From contig CAMNSS010000004.1 in NCBI GenBank assembly GCA_946555345.1, forward strand, positions 1-64,000: a stretch of 64,000 nt of DNA, written 5' to 3'. Position 1 is the stretch's first letter, and every line of letters begins with the position of its first letter. Position numbers and translations under genes: made by a program. Of this stretch, positions 47,243-54,683 are shown piece after piece. The notes beneath the pieces were generated by a model, which did no database searches, was not told the origin of the DNA, and was given only the letters and a program-made list of their open reading frames with translations. This stretch comes from an uncultured Eubacterium sp. GTDB taxonomy: Bacteria > Bacillota > Clostridia > Peptostreptococcales > Anaerovoracaceae.

Positions 47243-47713
47243 CTAAAAATCGTCATCGTCCATTATGTCGTCGTCATGCCGCTTCATCTCATCGGTTATT
47301 TTTACGTCAGTGCGTTCGTGGGCGGCATTCAATTCTGTTTTGTAATCTGGATTGTATAATGGGTTGCACACCATCTCTTGGGCATTGTCTAAAAGTTTTA
47401 TTTTCCCAGTCCGATTTAGCTTTTTCATTTCTTTGACGACTAATGCTTCATATGTGTTTGCTTTGAAAAGAGCAAGTTCATCTTTTGTGGGTTTGTTTTT
47501 TTCTGCTAAATCTATCCAGCCCATAAGATAGGCGGGGGATGTCTTGAGTGCTTTTGCAAATTCCACAACTTTGCTCTGGACTATATCATTAGTTCCATTT
47601 TCTATTTTTGCTATGGTAGTCTTGCTTTTGTAATGAAGTTTTTCCGCTAATTCTTCTTGGGTCATTTTAAGTTCTTCACGTCTTTTTCTTATGCGTTTAC
47701 CTATATCTGGCAT
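47243..47713 (-). CDS. XRE-family phage repressor
   Basis: The helix-turn-helix (RKRREELKMTQEELAEKLHYKSKTTIAKIENG) fills residues 5-45, followed by a C-terminal part that probably mediates dimerisation or ImmA contact, and an acidic tail. The start at 47713 has AAGGAG 9 bases upstream; the longer frame to 47767 would cross the promoter. It has 156 residues. It should hold lysogeny by binding the three operators between itself and the Cro-like gene. Confidence 0.88.
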   Translation of the reverse strand: MPDIGKRIRKRREELKMTQEELAEKLHYKSKTTIAKIENGTNDIVQSKVVEFAKALKTSPAYLMGWIDLAEKNKPTKDELALFKANTYEALVVKEMKKLNRTGKIKLLDNAQEMVCNPLYNPDYKTELNAAHERTDVKITDEMKRHDDDIMDDDDF

Positions 47714-47738
47714 TTTAAAACTCCTTTCTTGTAATGTG

Positions 47739-47767
47739 AATATATCATAAGATAGATTAATAATCAA
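47739..47767 (-). promoter_or_regulatory. Repressor promoter
   Basis: On the minus strand, TTGATT (47762-47767), a 17-bp spacer and TATATT (47739-47744), with TG upstream of the -10. The -35 box overlaps operator O1. Confidence 0.78.
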
Positions 47768-47846
47768 TATTTTTCATAAAAAAATAAAATAATTATTGAC
47801 TTATAATCAACATAGTGGTAACATGAATTAAGATGATTTAAAATCA
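47753..47846. promoter_or_regulatory. Three operator-like sites of the lysis-lysogeny switch
   Basis: O1 is TAGATTAATAATCAA (47753-47767), O2 is TTGACTTATAATCAA (47796-47810) and O3 is TGATTTAAAATCA (47834-47846). O1 and O2 match at 12 of 15 positions. O2 is a palindrome with one mismatch and O3 is a perfect one. O1 covers the repressor -35, O2 covers the rightward -35 and O3 lies just after the rightward -10. Confidence 0.7.
47796..47824 (+). promoter_or_regulatory. Rightward early promoter
   Basis: TTGACT (47796-47801), a 17-bp spacer and TAACAT (47819-47824) drive the Cro-like gene that starts at 47872. The -35 is embedded in operator O2. Confidence 0.83.
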
Positions 47847-47871
47847 CTAACGAAAGGAAGGAGGTGAAAAC

Positions 47872-48090
47872 TTGACTAATTCAAAGGCGTTGATGCAAAT
47901 AATAACAGAACAGGGTTTAAAGCTTAAATTTGTTGCGAGCAGTTTGGGATTATCCAGTTATGGATTGGCACTAAAAATCAATAATAAGAACGAGTTTAAG
48001 ACTAGTGAGGTGATGGCGTTGTGTGAGTTGTTGCATATTACGTCACTAAAGGAACGAGAGCGAATTTTTTTTACACATAGCGATGATTAA
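47872..48090 (+). CDS. Cro-like small DNA-binding protein
   Basis: The 72 residues start at TTG, 7 bases after AAGGAGG. LKFVASSLGLSSYGLALKINNKNEFKTSEVMALCELL fits a small helix-turn-helix of the phage regulator type. It is the first rightward gene after the switch region, opposite the repressor, so it is the probable antagonist of lysogeny. The late part of the protein has no further domain. Confidence 0.72.
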   Translation: MTNSKALMQIITEQGLKLKFVASSLGLSSYGLALKINNKNEFKTSEVMALCELLHITSLKERERIFFTHSDD

Positions 48091-48140
48091 AAATCATCAA
48101 AAGCAAAATCACACATTCGCATAATAGGAAGGAGGTCAGA

Positions 48141-48863
48141 ATGCAGGAACTACAAATTTTTAAAAATGAACAGCTCGGGGAAGTTAGGGTTGTTGAACAG
48201 GATGGCGAACCGTGGTTTGTCGGGAAAGATGTAGCAGGAATATTAGGATATAAAGATACGGTAAACGCTCTCAAAAGCCATGTTGATAGTGATGATAAGC
48301 TAGGGTGGCAAATCACCACCTCAGGCCAAGCGAGAGAAATGACTGTCATTAACGAATCAGGCTTGTACAGCCTTATACTTTCCAGCAAGCTCCCACAGGC
48401 AAAATTGTTCAAGGGATGGGTAACAAGTGAAGTTCTCCCATCAATCCGCAAGACGGGTTCATACACCACATCGCAGAAACAGTCGCAAGACGAACGCTTG
48501 CACATCATGGAGATGAATGCCCGTTCACGAATGGCACAAACGTACCTGAAACTTGCGGATGTTGATACCTTATCTGATACATATAAAACTATCCTTGTAT
48601 CAAAGGCAAGCGAAGTGCTTGCGGGAAAGCCTGTTTTGCCGCTTCCTGCATCAAAAAATGACAAGGCATACTCCGCCAAGGAAATTGGGGATATGTTCGG
48701 CATATCGGCTAATAAGGTCGGGAGGATAGCAAATCAACATAACCTAAAAATTCCTGAATATGGGGAATATCGAAGGGATAAAAGCCAGTATTCAGCAAAG
48801 GAAGTTGACACATGGGTTTACTTTGAAAATGCAGTGCCAGAGTTTAGCAGGATTTTAGGATAG
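48141..48863 (+). CDS. Phage antirepressor with Bro-N domain
   Basis: The 240 residues begin with a Bro-N domain (FKNEQLGEVRVVEQDGEPWFVGKDVAGILGYKD, then LFKGWVTSEVLPSIRKTGSY). They end with a KilA-C/ANT-type domain (SAKEIGDMFGISANKVGRIANQHNLKIPEYGEYR). Such proteins neutralise the repressor during induction. GGAAGGAGG precedes the ATG. A second antirepressor-type gene (ORF6N) lies at 53873. Confidence 0.9.
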   Translation: MQELQIFKNEQLGEVRVVEQDGEPWFVGKDVAGILGYKDTVNALKSHVDSDDKLGWQITTSGQAREMTVINESGLYSLILSSKLPQAKLFKGWVTSEVLPSIRKTGSYTTSQKQSQDERLHIMEMNARSRMAQTYLKLADVDTLSDTYKTILVSKASEVLAGKPVLPLPASKNDKAYSAKEIGDMFGISANKVGRIANQHNLKIPEYGEYRRDKSQYSAKEVDTWVYFENAVPEFSRILG

Positions 48864-48894
48864 GCGGAATGGAACAAGGAAAGGAGGTAAGGGC

Positions 48895-48960
48895 ATGGAA
48901 AACGCATGGGAAATGGAAAAGGCAAGGGAAACGGGGGCAGCATGGAGGAAAGGGCAGTGA
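48895..48960 (+). CDS. Possible 21-residue peptide
   Basis: A strong AAGGAGG site sits 7 bases before an ATG, and the frame encodes MENAWEMEKARETGAAWRKG plus one Gln. Its end overlaps the next frame in another phase, so it may serve as a translational coupler. Function is unknown and the peptide may not be stable. Confidence 0.4.
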   Translation: MENAWEMEKARETGAAWRKGQ

Positions 48961-49145
48961 TTCAAAAAAAGGTATTGGTGGTATGCCGGGACACAGGGGA
49001 AGAGCTTTATTGCTATGAGGCAGGATCAGGGGACATGCCAGAGGACCGTTACTATAAGCCGTTTGTGGATTTATATGAAGAGAGCATCCAGAAGCTGGAG
49101 CAGGAAGGGGGATGGACATGGGCGGGGCGTTGTTCACAGCCATGA
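48942..49145 (+). CDS. Small phage protein of unknown function
   Basis: The 67 residues read from ATG 48942 (MEERAVIQKKVLVVCRDTG), inside the preceding short frame. An upstream ATG at 48906 in the same frame adds a low-complexity Gly/Lys run and is less likely. The protein has an acidic middle and YKPFVDLYEESIQKLEQEGG. It is the first of a row of tightly overlapping small genes that lead to the replication module. Confidence 0.55.
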   Translation: MEERAVIQKKVLVVCRDTGEELYCYEAGSGDMPEDRYYKPFVDLYEESIQKLEQEGGWTWAGRCSQP

Positions 49146-49198
49146 TGGCAGCGGTAATCGCGCTGGCATTTGAGGCGGCAAAGGAGGACGAAGGATGA
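49112..49198 (+). CDS. Possible 28-residue hydrophobic peptide
   Basis: The frame MDMGGALFTAMMAAVIALAF and an acidic end follow AGGAAGGGGG. It overlaps the previous gene and ends ATGA with the next. It could be a single membrane helix or only a coupling frame. Confidence 0.4.
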   Translation: MDMGGALFTAMMAAVIALAFEAAKEDEG

Positions 49199-49359
49199 AA
49201 ACGAAGCTCGGGAAGAAAATTGAAAGGCTGGCGGGGACGCACCCCAGGAAGCCATGCCCGCACTGCGGGCACAGGCTCGAGCGGGCGTCAAGGTACTGCA
49301 ACATGTGCGGGAAGCGCACTGACAAAGGAAAGGAGGGGCAGGCATGGACGCCGAAATAA
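49195..49359 (+). CDS. Small zinc-ribbon protein
   Basis: The 54 residues contain CPHCGHRLERASRYCNMCGK, two CxxC knuckles of a zinc ribbon. The start ATG overlaps the preceding stop (ATGA), and AAAGGAGG precedes it. Small zinc ribbons of this kind are frequent in phage early regions; their role is unknown. Confidence 0.6.
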   Translation: MKTKLGKKIERLAGTHPRKPCPHCGHRLERASRYCNMCGKRTDKGKEGQAWTPK

Positions 49360-49577
49360 GGCAGGAGCGCGGGATTTACGCCGTGTACGCAGGCGGGAAA
49401 CATTACGCCTCATGCGACAGCTACCGCGAAGCACAGGAAGAACTCGCGGAAATAAGGAAAGCGCCCCATGAAGGGACTGCAATCCCAGGGGCGCACAACA
49501 AAAAAGCTAATTACAGCATACAGGATTGCAGGGAAAAATGCAACAGGCAGGGAGGAAAAAATGGCAAGGCTTTATGA
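49344..49577 (+). CDS. Small phage protein of unknown function
   Basis: The 77 residues begin MDAEIRQERGIYAVYAGGKHYASCDSYREA after AAAGGAGGGG. The N-terminal part looks like a small beta-rich domain, and the C-terminus is low complexity where it overlaps the next gene. No family is recognised. Confidence 0.5.
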   Translation: MDAEIRQERGIYAVYAGGKHYASCDSYREAQEELAEIRKAPHEGTAIPGAHNKKANYSIQDCREKCNRQGGKNGKAL

Positions 49578-50034
49578 AATCATGCAGGAGATAGAGGGGT
49601 TTGAATTTGAGGTTGACGGGGAAACTGGGGAAATACTCAACGCGGACGCACTGGACCTGCTGGAAATCGAAAGGGACACGAAAATCGAGAACATCTGCCT
49701 GTGGATCAAGAACCTGCGGGCGGACGCAAGGGCATACAGGGATGAAAAGGCGGCCTTTGATGAAAAGAGGAAGCGGGCGGAAAACAAGGCAAAGTCCCTG
49801 GAGAGGTACGTCCAGGGCGCATTAAACGGGGCGAAATTCAATACCGGCAGGGTGTCAGTGTCCTACAGGAAGAGCGAGGCCGTCGAATGCGGCAATGCCG
49901 CCGGGGTGGACGGTGCATACCTGCGGCAGCGGCCCCCGGAACTGGACAAGGCAAAAATCAGGGACGCAATAAAACAGGGCGTTAAAGTGGAAGGGTGCAG
50001 GCTTGTCGAAAGGCAGAACATCCAGATCAAGTAG
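49561..50034 (+). CDS. Siphovirus Gp157-family protein
   Basis: The 157 residues from ATG 49561 (MARLYEIMQEIEGFEFEVDGETGEIL) match the Gp157 group first described from Streptococcus phages. They have a central coiled coil (EIERDTKIENICLWIKNLRADARAYRDEKAAFDEKRKRAENKAKSLERYV) and a basic C-terminus. GGGAGGAAAAA is the ribosome site; the frame is open upstream to 49468 without one. The role is unclear but linked to the phage replication module. Confidence 0.83.
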   Translation: MARLYEIMQEIEGFEFEVDGETGEILNADALDLLEIERDTKIENICLWIKNLRADARAYRDEKAAFDEKRKRAENKAKSLERYVQGALNGAKFNTGRVSVSYRKSEAVECGNAAGVDGAYLRQRPPELDKAKIRDAIKQGVKVEGCRLVERQNIQIK

Positions 50035-50043
50035 GAGGGGGAA

Positions 50044-50097
50044 ATGGAAACACAAAAAAACAGGCAGAAAGGAGGGGCGGCATGGGAATACCGGTAA
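50044..50097 (+). CDS. Possible 17-residue coupling peptide
   Basis: AGGAGGGGGAA precedes an ATG that opens METQKNRQKGGAAWEYR. The frame runs across the ribosome site and start codon of the next gene, so translating it may help open that site. No independent function is suggested. Confidence 0.3.
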   Translation: METQKNRQKGGAAWEYR

Positions 50098-50753
50098 TGG
50101 TCATAGGAAAATCCGGGGCGGGCAAATCAGCGAGCCTGCGGAATTTTGCAAAGGACGGGCTGTACCTCATCAATGTGCTGGGCAAGCCCCTGCCGTTCAA
50201 AAAGCAGTTTGAAAGCGTCCTGAGGACGGATGACTACCCGACGGTCAGGAGGGCGCTGGAAAAATCGCAGAAGAACGCTATCGTCATAGACGATGCGGGG
50301 TATCTGATCACGAACCACTTCATGAACAACCATTCCTCAACTGGCGGCGGGAATGGGGTATTCACGCTATACAATGAGATAGGTGACAGGTTCTGGCGGC
50401 TCATAGAATATGTCATCAACAATCTTCCTGCGGAAAAAATCGTGTATTTCATGATGCATGAGGAAAAAAACGACGCAGGGGACATAAAGCCAAAAACCAT
50501 AGGGAAGCTGCTTGATGAAAAGGTATGTGTGGAGGGGATGTTCACGATCGTCCTGCGCTGCATGGGCGACAATGGCAGCCATACCTTCAGGACAAAAACC
50601 ACCGGGGCTGACGTGACAAAGGCGCCGATCGGCATGTTTGAGGATGAGGAAATCAGCAATGACCTCAAAATGGTGGATGAAACCATAAGGGGATATTACG
50701 GGATCAATAAGGAACAGGAGGGAAACGAAAATGGAAAAGCCAAGGGATTTTGA
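50082..50753 (+). CDS. Phage P-loop ATPase of the replication module
   Basis: The 223 residues open with a Walker A motif (VIGKSGAGKSASLRNF) and show a Walker B-like NAIVIDDAGYLI. No helicase motifs are visible. Similar stand-alone ATPases next to SSB-like genes in Firmicute phages are thought to act in recombination or DNA handling (Sak4-like by context only). The start at 50082 has AAAGGAGGGG. The 3' end overlaps the SSB-like gene by 23 bases. Confidence 0.8.
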   Translation: MGIPVMVIGKSGAGKSASLRNFAKDGLYLINVLGKPLPFKKQFESVLRTDDYPTVRRALEKSQKNAIVIDDAGYLITNHFMNNHSSTGGGNGVFTLYNEIGDRFWRLIEYVINNLPAEKIVYFMMHEEKNDAGDIKPKTIGKLLDEKVCVEGMFTIVLRCMGDNGSHTFRTKTTGADVTKAPIGMFEDEEISNDLKMVDETIRGYYGINKEQEGNENGKAKGF

Positions 50754-51303
50754 CACCGCGAGGGCGTGGGGAAGCTATGAGCCGCTGCCCCCGGGCGGGT
50801 ACGTATGCGAAATTATCGGCCTTGAGGAAACCATGAGCGCCACGGGAAAGCATATGATTAAGATTGCCCTGGACATCGCGGAAGGCAATGAAAAGGGGCG
50901 GTTCATGGAGGCGTACAGGAAAGATGCCAGGGACAATAAAAAATGGCCAAACAGCGCCGTAGTGCATCAGGTGACCGAGGACAATGACGGGAATACCCAC
51001 GGGCGGTTCAAGCGGTTCACGGACTGCGTGATTGATTCGAACAGCGGCTTTGAAATCATCTGGGGAAACGGTTTCGGCGCATGCTTCAAGGGCAGGCTCG
51101 TGGGCGTTGTTTTCGGCAGGGAGCAGTACGAGGGCAAGGACGGGAAGCTGCGGTGGAACGTAAAGCCGCAGACATTTGAAACGGTACCGGACATCCGGGA
51201 AGGAAATTTCAAAGTACCGGAGGATAAGCCGGCAAGCCCATACAGGGCCCTTGAAGCCCCTGAAGGATTCAGCGAGATTAAAGATGATGATATCCCGTTT
51301 TAA
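50731..51303 (+). CDS. DUF669-type single-stranded DNA-binding-like protein
   Basis: The 190 residues match the DUF669 group of phage replication modules. The final residues DDDIPF are the acidic tip found at the end of bacterial SSB proteins, where it binds partner enzymes. The body (YVCEIIGLEETMSATGKHMIKIALDI) reads as an OB-like beta-rich domain. AGGAGG lies 9 bases before the ATG, inside the ATPase gene. The SSB role is inferred from the tail and position. Confidence 0.78.
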   Translation: MEKPRDFDTARAWGSYEPLPPGGYVCEIIGLEETMSATGKHMIKIALDIAEGNEKGRFMEAYRKDARDNKKWPNSAVVHQVTEDNDGNTHGRFKRFTDCVIDSNSGFEIIWGNGFGACFKGRLVGVVFGREQYEGKDGKLRWNVKPQTFETVPDIREGNFKVPEDKPASPYRALEAPEGFSEIKDDDIPF

Positions 51304-51341
51304 AGGCATGACGGTATCTCACTTTAATGGGAGGTGATGAG

Positions 51342-52151
51342 TTGGCGGCTCCGAGAAAGAAAAAGCTGGATTATTTCCCTTTGGACAGCGACTTTTTTTC
51401 GGATAAAAAAATCAAAGTTGTGTTGGCCAGGTACGGTGCTGACGGGGTAACTTTATATCTGTATATCATTTGTGAGATATACAAAAACAGCTACTACATA
51501 AAGGTGGATGAAGATTTCTATTATATCGCATCACAGGATCTTAATATGAGTAGCGATAAGGTGAAGCAGGTTTTGAAATTCTTATTGAAACGGTCACTGT
51601 TTGACGACAAACTTTTTCAGTCGGACGCTGTCTTAACCTCTACCGGAATACAGAAACGATATCAGGACGCCGTAAGCGGAAGGGCGAAAAAGAACAGTAT
51701 CGTTATTGAAAAATACTGGCTGTTAAAGCAGGAAGACACGCAGCCTTATCTTAAAGTTACCCTCTTTAATGATTATTCCGAAAAAAACAACAGTAATTCA
51801 GGGAAAAACAGCAGTAATTCCGGTGAAATATCCACAAAAAAGAAAAAAGAAGAAAAGAAAAGAGAAGAGGAAAGAAGAAAAGAAGAAAAACCGGGCAGCG
51901 GCCTGTCCGACGTCTTCCGGCTCTTCGAACACTGCGGGTTCTCCATCACCGGATACGCTGCGGAGGAACTGCCGGCGCTTGTCGAGGAGTATTCCGCAGG
52001 CTGGGTGATGGAGGCGATCAGGAGGTCGGCAGACAGGGGCAGGAAATCCATGGGCTACATAAAAGGAATCCTGGGCAGCTGGAAGACTGCAGGCGCCATG
52101 GATGGCGCAAAGCCGGAGAAGGCAGCGCGGCCCGGATGGGACGATTTATAG
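51342..52151 (+). CDS. DnaD-like phage replication initiator
   Basis: The N-terminal domain (KLDYFPLDSDFFSDKKIKVVLARYGADG) is the DUF4373/Lin1244 winged-helix type. A low-complexity Lys/Glu run (about 165-190) links it to a C-terminal DnaD/DnaB_2 domain (FRLFEHCGFSITGYAAEELPALVEEY...SMGYIKGILGSW). Such proteins bind the phage origin and recruit the helicase loader. TTG at 51342 has GGAGGTGA 4 bases upstream and gives 269 residues; an ATG at 51327 would put that site inside the gene. Confidence 0.87.
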   Translation: MAAPRKKKLDYFPLDSDFFSDKKIKVVLARYGADGVTLYLYIICEIYKNSYYIKVDEDFYYIASQDLNMSSDKVKQVLKFLLKRSLFDDKLFQSDAVLTSTGIQKRYQDAVSGRAKKNSIVIEKYWLLKQEDTQPYLKVTLFNDYSEKNNSNSGKNSSNSGEISTKKKKEEKKREEERRKEEKPGSGLSDVFRLFEHCGFSITGYAAEELPALVEEYSAGWVMEAIRRSADRGRKSMGYIKGILGSWKTAGAMDGAKPEKAARPGWDDL

Positions 52152-52160
52152 GAGGATCAT

Positions 52161-52715
52161 ATGGACAGGGAAGAAACCAAGGAGATTCTAAAAACGATCA
52201 CAGGAATATATCCGGGATTCTACAGGGACGCTGACAGAAACGGCAAAATAGCCGCAATCGACCTCTGGACAAGCGTATTTGCAGAAGAACCCTTCGAACT
52301 CGTAACCGCCGCCCTGAAAGCGTTCATCGTTTCCGATACGAAAGGATTTGCACCTGTCCCGGGGCAGATCAAGGAGAAGATCAGGCTCATCATGCAGCCG
52401 AAGGAAATGACGGAACAGGAAGCGTGGCAGCTTGTGTATAAGGCAATCAAAAACAGCGGTTATGCCGAGAACGCCCGGACGGAATACGAAAAGCTCCCGG
52501 ACGTGATCAGGAGCATCGTAACCCCGGCACAGCTAAGGGAGTGGGCGCTTGCGGATGCAGGCAGCATCCAGACCGTGACGGCCAGCAATTTCATGAGGTC
52601 GTTCCGGCAGCGGAAAAAGGAGGTTTCCGATTACATGGCGCTGCCTTCCGATGTAAGGCAGGCGATAGAGGGGCTTGCGGGAGCAAAAGAACTGGAAGGC
52701 GGGCAGGCACGATGA
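52161..52715 (+). CDS. Phage helicase loader (G39P-like)
   Basis: The 184 residues fit the loader/inhibitor group of SPP1 G39P: a conserved helical N-terminus (ITGIYPGFYRDADRNGKIAAIDLWTSVF) and an extended polar C-terminus. It should bring the replicative helicase to the DnaD-like initiator. It lies 9 bp downstream of that gene, with AGGAGG as ribosome site. The stop overlaps the next start (ATGA). Confidence 0.8.
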   Translation: MDREETKEILKTITGIYPGFYRDADRNGKIAAIDLWTSVFAEEPFELVTAALKAFIVSDTKGFAPVPGQIKEKIRLIMQPKEMTEQEAWQLVYKAIKNSGYAENARTEYEKLPDVIRSIVTPAQLREWALADAGSIQTVTASNFMRSFRQRKKEVSDYMALPSDVRQAIEGLAGAKELEGGQAR

Positions 52716-53080
52716 AATTGAGCAGCGTGGCGCTGAAAGCGGAAAAGGCCGGCATATACTGCGTGGAGTCAGATTGTCGTGGCATCCTGTATTGTTATGC
52801 AGGCGGGACGGCAATCACCCTGTCGGCAAACGGCGGCGGGTTTGCGGCAAACACAGGATTGTATGCCGTGCCGGTACTCACGCCGGACAGGGCAGAAAAG
52901 CGGCAGAACGGCAGGCGGTTCAAGGGGGACGGCGAGCCGATGTTCACGCTCACGGCACTGCGCAATACTGTATTTCGAAGGAAGGGGAAGCGCCGGCGGT
53001 GTTCCACAGGAAGAACGGCGGGCAGTGGCTTGTCACGATGCGGCTTGCTGACTGGGCGGCACGGGAACGGTGCTACATAA
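52712..53080 (+). pseudogene. Chimeric small gene with a DNA cytosine-methyltransferase fragment
   Basis: The frame starts at an ATGA overlap with the helicase loader, so its start looks genuine. Its middle (LTPDRAEKRQNGRRFKGDGEP, then MFTLTA) closely resembles the C-terminal part of phage Dcm-type methyltransferases, but no catalytic part exists. After about 52960 the sense moves to another frame. That frame ends at 53097 with QYCISKEGEAPAVFHRKNGG and QWLVTMRLADWAARERCYI. I read it as a small gene broken by inserted methyltransferase debris. It could still make a 122-residue product. Confidence 0.45.
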
Positions 53081-53112
53081 GGGAATGGGAGGAATAGCAG
53101 AAGGAGGGCGCA

Positions 53113-53514
53113 GTGACGAAGGATCGGCTGAAAAAACTAAAGGCGCTGGTTAAGGAAGCGGAACACCTGCAGTGCCAGTACGATGACCTGGTCTGCTTTC
53201 CAAGGGAACGGGTATGGGATTCAGTGAAGGACTACAGGACGGGGCGTCCCCATGTGCTGGCGGTCAGCGGGCATGGAGACCCCGCATACCCGCAACTGAG
53301 ACAGAAGATGGACAGGAAGCTGAGGGAGATACAGGCGGAAATTGCAGAGCTGGAAGGCTGGCTTGATTCCGTCGAGGACCCGGAGATGCGGGATATACTG
53401 CGCCTCATCTACGCAGGCGGGCTTACCCAGGAGCAGGCAGCGGACGAGCTGGGGTACAGCCGTTCAGGGATAGGGATGAAGTTACAGAGGTTCTGGGAAA
53501 AAAATAATTCTTGA
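53113..53514 (+). CDS. DUF1492-type sigma-like late regulator
   Basis: The 133 residues start at GTG, 5 bases after AAGGAGG. An N-terminal coiled region is followed by a sigma-region-4-like helix-turn-helix (EMRDILRLIYAGGLTQEQAADELGYSRSGIGMKLQRF). Proteins of this type (DUF1492, ArpU-like) control late genes in Firmicute phages. It lies at the end of the replication module and before the packaging genes, which fits. Confidence 0.82.
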   Translation: MTKDRLKKLKALVKEAEHLQCQYDDLVCFPRERVWDSVKDYRTGRPHVLAVSGHGDPAYPQLRQKMDRKLREIQAEIAELEGWLDSVEDPEMRDILRLIYAGGLTQEQAADELGYSRSGIGMKLQRFWEKNNS

Positions 53515-53551
53515 CATATGGCTAGGCGTAAGTGTAATATATGCCTAGGCG
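53511..53551 (+). promoter_or_regulatory. Promoter with CTAGGCG repeats before the RHH gene
   Basis: TTGACA (53511-53516), an 18-bp spacer and TAATAT (53535-53540) form a promoter. CTAGGCG occurs in the spacer (53522-53528) and again after the -10 (53545-53551), 23 bp apart, in the places expected for operators of the RHH protein encoded 20 bp downstream. Confidence 0.72.
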
Positions 53552-53570
53552 AATATAAGGAGGTGAACAT

Positions 53571-53753
53571 ATGTCGCCGAGAAGAGGACGCCCCATTGCA
53601 GGAGACGAGCCAAAAAATAAGCAGATTGCATTGAGAGCAAAACCATCAACCGTAAAGAAATTTCAAGAGTGTTCAGAGATAACGGGAAAGACGAAAACAG
53701 ATTTGTTGGAAGATATGGTAAATCGCTTGCATGGGGAATTGGTAAAAAAATAA
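53571..53753 (+). CDS. Phage ribbon-helix-helix regulator
   Basis: The 60 residues include NKQIALRAKPSTVKKFQECSEITGKTKTDLLEDMVNRL, an RHH fold of the CopG/Arc type, with a basic N-terminal arm (SPRRGRP). AAGGAGGTGA precedes the ATG. It has its own promoter carrying two CTAGGCG repeats, so it is probably self-repressing. No toxin partner is adjacent. Confidence 0.75.
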   Translation: MSPRRGRPIAGDEPKNKQIALRAKPSTVKKFQECSEITGKTKTDLLEDMVNRLHGELVKK

Positions 53754-53790
53754 GAGGTTTACTCGCTACCAACGACACAACCTCTTATTT
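53748..53790 (+). terminator. Hairpin after the RHH gene
   Basis: AAATAAGAGGTT (53748-53759) pairs with AACCTCTTATTT (53779-53790). The stop codon lies in the left arm and the T-run is short. Confidence 0.6.
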
Positions 53791-53872
53791 GAACAACCGC
53801 TTTGCGGAGGTCATAAATATTATAGCACTGTGAACCCCCGTAAGGCAATGAAATGTTTAAGGAGGTTTTATT

Positions 53873-54484
53873 GTGCAAAATTTACAAACAGTTGAAGCGA
53901 GAGGACAAAGAGTTCTTACCACGAAACAAATTGCGGCAATGTATGAAGTTGGCGTGGAGAGAATAAAACTAAATCATAAGTATAATCGAAATCGCTTTAT
54001 TGAGGGAAAACATTATTTTTCTATTATTGGCGATGATTTGAAGGAGTTTAAAAGGAAGTATCAATTTGATACCTCCCTTAAATATGCCAAATGCTTATAC
54101 CTCTGGACGGAAAAAGGCGCACTGCTCCATGCAAAGTCGCTGAACACCGACAAGGCATGGGAAGTGTATGAATGGCTCGTGGATTTCTATTTCAGGGCGA
54201 AGGAGGGCAGCACGGCGGCAGTGCCGGTGAACCCGAAGCCCGCAGCAAAGCCAAGGAAAGAAAACCTGCTGGACATACCGGGGAACATGGAGGCGCAGGA
54301 GAGGATACAGAGAATAAAGAACCATTGCATTTCCATGAGGTGCGTGCTGGATTTGTATAACCGCTACATAGGCACGGAGGATGCCAGGGGGCTTAATAAA
54401 GCCCTAGATGCAATAGGCACTGAAATCAGCCTGGATGTTTTCAGGCTGCAACGCATAAAAATTGCCCCAAAAGCAGAATTGTGA
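53873..54484 (+). CDS. ORF6N-domain phage antirepressor-like protein
   Basis: The 203 residues start at GTG, 7 bases after AAGGAGG. The N-terminal ORF6N domain (RVLTTKQIAAMYEVGVERIKLNHKYNRNRFIEGKHYFSI) is typical of phage antirepressors. The C-terminal half has a proline-rich linker and a helical region. It is the second antirepressor-type gene of this prophage. Its place before the terminase, behind an RHH regulator, suggests separate control. Confidence 0.82.
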   Translation: MQNLQTVEARGQRVLTTKQIAAMYEVGVERIKLNHKYNRNRFIEGKHYFSIIGDDLKEFKRKYQFDTSLKYAKCLYLWTEKGALLHAKSLNTDKAWEVYEWLVDFYFRAKEGSTAAVPVNPKPAAKPRKENLLDIPGNMEAQERIQRIKNHCISMRCVLDLYNRYIGTEDARGLNKALDAIGTEISLDVFRLQRIKIAPKAEL

Positions 54485-54504
54485 CAGATGTGACAAAATG
54501 AATG

Positions 54505-54609
54505 TGCTATAATGGTATCAAGGAACAGAAGCGGCATGCTGCTTTTGCTTTCATATTTGACTTCTCCTGAACCATAACGATCCAAGGGACGCCCGCAGGG
54601 GCGTTTTTT
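54505..54609 (+). ncRNA. Short transcript unit before the terminase genes
   Basis: TGCTATAAT (54505-54513) is an extended -10 element. A terminator with ACGCCC / GGGCGT arms and six T lies at 54589-54609. Between them, a transcript of about 90 bases could form, including a small AAGC...GCTT hairpin. It may be a small RNA, or a leader whose terminator is overridden for late gene expression. Confidence 0.4.
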
Positions 54610-54683
54610 GGCGGGGCAAGGAAATGGGGGGCGGGGCATCGCCGCCCCTTTTTATGTGCAAAGGACTGATTGAGGGTGGCTGT

